A stretch of DNA of 64,000 nucleotides from Nostoc desertorum CM1-VF14 (GTDB lineage Bacteria; Cyanobacteriota; Cyanobacteriia; Cyanobacteriales; Nostocaceae): contig JAHHHR010000005.1 in NCBI GenBank assembly GCA_019359245.1, positions 202,052 through 266,051 on the forward strand. The letters run 5' to 3'. The notes under the pieces were generated by a model, which saw only the letters and a list, made by a program, of their open reading frames with translations, did not search any database and was not told where the DNA came from. Position numbers and translations under genes: made by a program. Each line of letters begins with the position of its first letter. Positions within the stretch are counted from its first letter, which is position 1. Shown here in pieces: positions 60,721 through 64,000 of this stretch.

Positions 60721-60820
60721 GAGTGCTGAGTTGTGAGTGCTGAGTGGGGGAGTAGGGAGTGGGGAAATAGGGAGTGGGGAAATAGGGAGTTAGGAGTTAT
60801 TAATAATTCTTCCCATTCCC
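60721..60820 (+). repeat. GAGTGCTGA / GGAGTGGGGAAATA tandem repeats
   Basis: GAGTGCTGAGT is repeated twice, then GGGAGTGGGGAAATA is repeated, and a GGAGTTAGGAGTTATTA tail. It fills the 106-base gap between two minus-strand genes and is another STRR family. Confidence 0.75.
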
Positions 60821-60823
60821 CAT

Positions 60824-62674
60824 TTATGCTGTTTTTTCTTCGTTCTTCAATGCTAAACGAGCAAGTCCATAACAAACTAGGGCATTGGCGATGAGGAAGA
60901 GGCGTGCTATGTTACTACTTCCCAAACCCCAAACTGCTGGGTCGTAAAACGCACTTACTGTCAAGCACGCTGCTACACCTAAGGTTGAACCAATGGCAAA
61001 CCATTTCCAACTAGGATGTCCCAGCAGCAATGCCATTAACACAATAGGAATCAGTACGCTAGCAAACAGGGGATTCAACGCGTCGGTTCCCTGGAGGGTA
61101 TTGCCTAGTTCGGGAATTGAACTACCCAAAACCCGGAAAGGCCATTGGGGAAGATCAAAAATATAGATTCCTTTGAGGAAGAATAACCCGGAACTGCCAG
61201 CGATTAGCCCACTAGATAAAGACCAACTCCAAGTGAAGGGGAAGTAAACTCTTAAAAACCAAGCCAGCAGATAAGAACCAACTACCATTAAAATCTTGGG
61301 TAACAATGCTACCGCGCCACCATCAATCCAAAAGCCGGGGTTAAGATAGCCGTTATCCCGTAACCATCGAAAGAAATCTGGGAAACTGATTTGTCCGCCA
61401 AAGGCTAGTTTGACTGCTGCTTCTGCATTGAGTTGCCCAGCGCCATAATAGTTCAAACCATCATCCTGGATAACTCGCGCCGACTGCTTGAGAACTTTTA
61501 ACACTTCATCTGGTTCTTTAACACCAGCAGCCTTGATTAATGCCGCAACACCAGCAACATGGGGAGCAGCCATGCTTGTACCCTGGAAGCCCAGAAATAC
61601 ACCTTCGCCTTTTTCGTCGATAGTTTCTTGGAGAATCTTACCAGCTTCACTACCACCAGGAGCAGAAATATCTACCCCAGCACCAAAGTTAGAATAGGGC
61701 GCTCTTTCACCATCTGGACCAGTTGCCGAAACGCCAATGACGTAGGGATAGCGGGCTGGATAGCTTGCCCCATTGGCGTTTTCATTTCCTGCTGCGGCAA
61801 TGATAACTACACCTTTTCTATGGGCATACTCGATCGCTTCTTTCATCAACTTGCTTTCACCGCCACCACCTAAGCTCATATTAATCACATCTGCGCCTTT
61901 ATCAGCAGCAAATTTAATCGCTTCGGCAATATCGGCAACAGTACCGCCACCATAGGAACTGAGAACCTTCAGCGGCATCAGACTGGCTTCGTAAGCAATT
62001 CCAGCGACCCCATATTTGTTATTTGTAGCTTGAGCAATAGTTCCGGCAACATGGGTACCGTGGCCATTATCGTCTTTGGCTTCTTCTCGGTCGTTAACAA
62101 AATCATAGCCTTTGACGAATTTTGTCTCATACAAATCCCGCACCTTAGTAATACCAGTGTCAATCACTGCCACTTTGATGCCACTGCCTTTGGTTTGACT
62201 CCATGCGCCTTCAATACCGATTTTGTGCAAGTTCCATTGCTTGCTGTAATATTGGTCATTAGGTCCAATTAATGAGGGACTTGCTTCTTCATCTTCTTGG
62301 GGTCGCAAAAATTCTGCTAACCAAGCGGCTTCACCTGGTTGTGGAATCTTATTGTAGATATAGTTTGGTTCAATAAATTCTGTAGCTTGGGCAAACTGAG
62401 ATTTTCTTAGTTCTTGGAGCCGTTGACGATCGCCCTTGATAATATAAATATTATCTTTTTTGGAAAACTTGTTGTCTAATTGGGGTGTAACGTTATATTG
62501 TTTGGCGATCGCTTGCAGATTCTGTTCCACCACTGATAATGGAATATCTTCCCGAAAATCAAGCAAAATCGTCTCAAACTCTCCTTTGGCTGCCAATCCC
62601 TGAAAATTCAGGAAACCAAATATGGCAGATCCCAGCCCAATGACAAACAAGCACAATAATATAAGTTTTCTCAT
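60824..62674 (-). CDS. Subtilisin-family (S8) protease with membrane C-terminus
   Basis: A 616-residue secreted or membrane serine protease. It has a signal peptide (~1-25), an N-terminal prodomain-like region (~30-115), and an S8 catalytic domain: Asp172 in VAVIDTGI, His205 in GHGTHVAG, oxyanion Asn297 in AAAGNENA, Ser367 in GTSMAAPHVAG. The last ~150 residues contain about four to five hydrophobic segments (LLPKILMVVGSYLLAWFL, then ASVLIPIVLMALLL and later). The catalytic domain would face the periplasm or thylakoid lumen. Substrate unknown. Divergent from the small membrane protein at 62788. Confidence 0.9.
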   Translation of the reverse strand: MRKLILLCLFVIGLGSAIFGFLNFQGLAAKGEFETILLDFREDIPLSVVEQNLQAIAKQYNVTPQLDNKFSKKDNIYIIKGDRQRLQELRKSQFAQATEFIEPNYIYNKIPQPGEAAWLAEFLRPQEDEEASPSLIGPNDQYYSKQWNLHKIGIEGAWSQTKGSGIKVAVIDTGITKVRDLYETKFVKGYDFVNDREEAKDDNGHGTHVAGTIAQATNNKYGVAGIAYEASLMPLKVLSSYGGGTVADIAEAIKFAADKGADVINMSLGGGGESKLMKEAIEYAHRKGVVIIAAAGNENANGASYPARYPYVIGVSATGPDGERAPYSNFGAGVDISAPGGSEAGKILQETIDEKGEGVFLGFQGTSMAAPHVAGVAALIKAAGVKEPDEVLKVLKQSARVIQDDGLNYYGAGQLNAEAAVKLAFGGQISFPDFFRWLRDNGYLNPGFWIDGGAVALLPKILMVVGSYLLAWFLRVYFPFTWSWSLSSGLIAGSSGLFFLKGIYIFDLPQWPFRVLGSSIPELGNTLQGTDALNPLFASVLIPIVLMALLLGHPSWKWFAIGSTLGVAACLTVSAFYDPAVWGLGSSNIARLFLIANALVCYGLARLALKNEEKTA

Positions 62675-62787
62675 ATTAACTCATCACCGCTTTTTGCCAG
62701 TTTGCTCACTACCATAACCTATCTCCATCCTTTAATGGTGGATTTTGCACTTTTAGTTACAAGTTTCACTCAGGAATTTTTTAAACG

Positions 62788-63222
62788 ATGGAACGTGGTC
62801 TTTTGTGGTTGCCCTTATTAGTAATGTTTTTTTGGTTGGCTTGGCAAGGCTCGAAGGAGTATCAAAAAGTTGAAGCCTATCGCGCTTGGGCAGAGCAATT
62901 TGAACGGGCTAAGTACGATATTTATGCTGTATTAGGTCAAAAAGGCAACAATCTAACTTGGGGAAAACCAACGCCTAAAGGGCCTGTTAAACTAGAAACA
63001 TTTTCTTTGCTTGATGTCAGAGAAATATATCTTTTAGTAGATGACAAAAAAGTAGATTTAGAAAATCTACCGGAGAAAGGTCGTTCTATAGAGTTGGAAT
63101 TTTTATTTTCCGAATCTACTGGTTCAGTGCGAGTTCCGTTTACAGAAATCCCTTTAGCAGCAGAATGGGGTAAGTTTTTGCAGGGGGCGTTAGAAAGTGT
63201 GCGATCGCAAGAGAATCAATAG
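62788..63222 (+). CDS. Conserved small protein with N-terminal membrane anchor
   Basis: A 144-residue protein. Residues ~4-20 (LLWLPLLVMFFWLAWQG) form one membrane anchor; the rest is soluble, with alternating charged beta-like segments (GPVKLETFSLLDVREIYLLVD). I do not recognise a named family; similar genes occur in cyanobacteria. It is divergent from the subtilase gene, 113 bases apart, and could share its promoter region. Confidence 0.65.
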   Translation: MERGLLWLPLLVMFFWLAWQGSKEYQKVEAYRAWAEQFERAKYDIYAVLGQKGNNLTWGKPTPKGPVKLETFSLLDVREIYLLVDDKKVDLENLPEKGRSIELEFLFSESTGSVRVPFTEIPLAAEWGKFLQGALESVRSQENQ

Positions 63223-63575
63223 TTGTATCAAAAATTCAAGTAATCTTCATTTTAGGATACTGAAAAGTCAAAGATGTAATCCGCACATTAGCTGTACTAT
63301 AGTCGAAACCGGTTAAAGCCAGTTAAAGTATTGATAACAAGCATCAAATAGTGGATTTAAGCAACACTAAGGGTAAAGTACATTTTTTAGGGTTGCAAAA
63401 TATTCTCCTTTTTTGTGCCTTTACCAGACTAATGGTAGTTTTTGAACACAACCCCTTAACAAAAATAAGGTGTAGGAAACCGCAGCAAAGAATTTAGTTG
63501 CTTAATACTAAATCTTCTTTGTTCAGTTATTCCCCTACACCTGCTCTACAGAAACTTGGTTTTCAAAAGACAAAA
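63223..63575. other. Intergenic region, nothing recognised
   Basis: 353 bases, AT-rich, between the membrane-anchored protein and the 3' end of the RTX protein. I see no gene, clear hairpin with a T-run, or repeat array. Confidence 0.5.
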
Positions 63576-64000
63576 CTAAATAGTGATAAAAGTAGAAGGT
63601 TGAGCCGAAAGTATACTTGCAGTGATATTATCCAACTTCGCCAACACCTGATTGTCAGAACTATTCATAATGAAGGCTTGAGTTCCTTGTTGCTGTATCA
63701 ACAATTGACCAAACACCAGACCACCTGACAAAGCGAGCTTGTCCGTACCCACTTGAAAATCAGTAATGGTGTCCGTGTCCTGAGCAGAAGCCAATACAAA
63801 GGTGTCAGCGCCATAACCCCCTGTAAGTACATCTATGCCTGCGTTTCCATAAAGCCAATCATCGCTTGCGCCTCCCAATAGTTGGTCATCGCCGATACCA
63901 CCAAATAACGTATCGTTACCGTTATCACCCGAAAGTCTGTCATTGCCGCTATCGCCATACAGCCGATCGTTACCATCATTGCCCCAGAGAGTATCATTTG
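63576..64000 (-). CDS. RTX-type calcium-binding (hemolysin-like) protein, 3' end only
   Basis: The C-terminal ~141 residues of a larger protein whose 5' part lies beyond the window; the frame is open to base 64000. It has repeated RTX nonapeptides ([36 protein letters not shown]) that bind calcium. After them come [13 protein letters not shown] and [14 protein letters not shown], typical of the C-terminal secretion region for type I export. Likely a surface or secreted protein. Its main domain cannot be told from this fragment. Confidence 0.85.
   Translation of the reverse strand, partial: NDTLWGNDGNDRLYGDSGNDRLSGDNGNDTLFGGIGDDQLLGGASDDWLYGNAGIDVLTGGYGADTFVLASAQDTDTITDFQVGTDKLALSGGLVFGQLLIQQQGTQAFIMNSSDNQVLAKLDNITASILSAQPSTFITI

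Noticed and set aside
1..64000. tRNA, rRNA or tmRNA genes
   Set aside because: I looked for the usual T-arm and 3' acceptor patterns and rRNA signatures and found none that I can defend; a tRNAscan run would settle it.

Overview
The window looks like chromosomal DNA of a filamentous, heterocyst-forming cyanobacterium of the Nostoc/Anabaena group. The evidence is: many HIP1 octamers (GCGATCGC); short tandem GC-skewed and GTCATTA-type repeats between genes; a PEP-CTERM protein; DUF4118/GAF/PAS hybrid kinases; and, most diagnostic, a hetF-type CHAT protease gene next to a tandem array of NsiR1-like small RNA units, each driven by a TCCGGA (DIF1-type) element. No rRNA, tRNA or CRISPR array was recognised.

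Layout. 0-6.5 kb: a PEP-CTERM protein, a large YVTN-propeller/phosphoesterase, a GC-rich and probably acquired SDR gene with its own operator-like palindrome, and a COG4280 membrane protein. 6.5-11.5 kb: a ferric-iron import set (porin, binding protein, permease) on the minus strand. 12.4-26.6 kb: a phosphonate regulon. phnCDE (uptake) and convergent phoX (phosphatase) each follow an 11-bp-period Pho-box-like repeat. Divergent phnF (GntR/HutC repressor) faces an eleven-gene C-P lyase operon: phnG, phnH, GNAT, phnI, fosA, phnM1, PhnZ-type HD oxygenase, phnJ, phnK, phnL, phnM2. 26.8-33.1 kb: housekeeping genes (xseAB, a CheB-type methylesterase, sucrose-phosphate phosphatase plus an inverted decayed copy, ruvA, bioF). 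33.2-46.4 kb: a giant Ser/Thr-His kinase with its response regulator, a REC-PAS-GGDEF-EAL protein, and a 1434-residue hybrid kinase. 46.6-51.7 kb: small conserved genes, a four-helix-bundle gene between inverted octamer arrays, murT-gatD (lipid II amidation) and a Uma2 nuclease. 52.2-55.5 kb: an LRR-Roc-COR-TIR (NLR-like) protein with 17 almost identical LRRs. 55.7-59.6 kb: hetF on the minus strand and the NsiR1 array on the plus strand, split by a MITE-like insertion with a structured interior. 60-64 kb: a thioredoxin-like protein, a small OB-like protein, a membrane subtilase, and the 3' end of an RTX calcium-binding protein running off the window.

How the genes may work together. Under phosphate limitation, PhnCDE would import phosphonates and the C-P lyase complex (PhnGHIJ with PhnK/L/M) would release phosphate. 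The HD oxygenase, GNAT and FosA suggest a second oxidative route, aminophosphonate acetylation and protection from an epoxyphosphonate antibiotic. NsiR1 would tune hetF during heterocyst commitment. The TIR-ROCO protein is a plausible defence or cell-death NLR; its function is inferred only from architecture.
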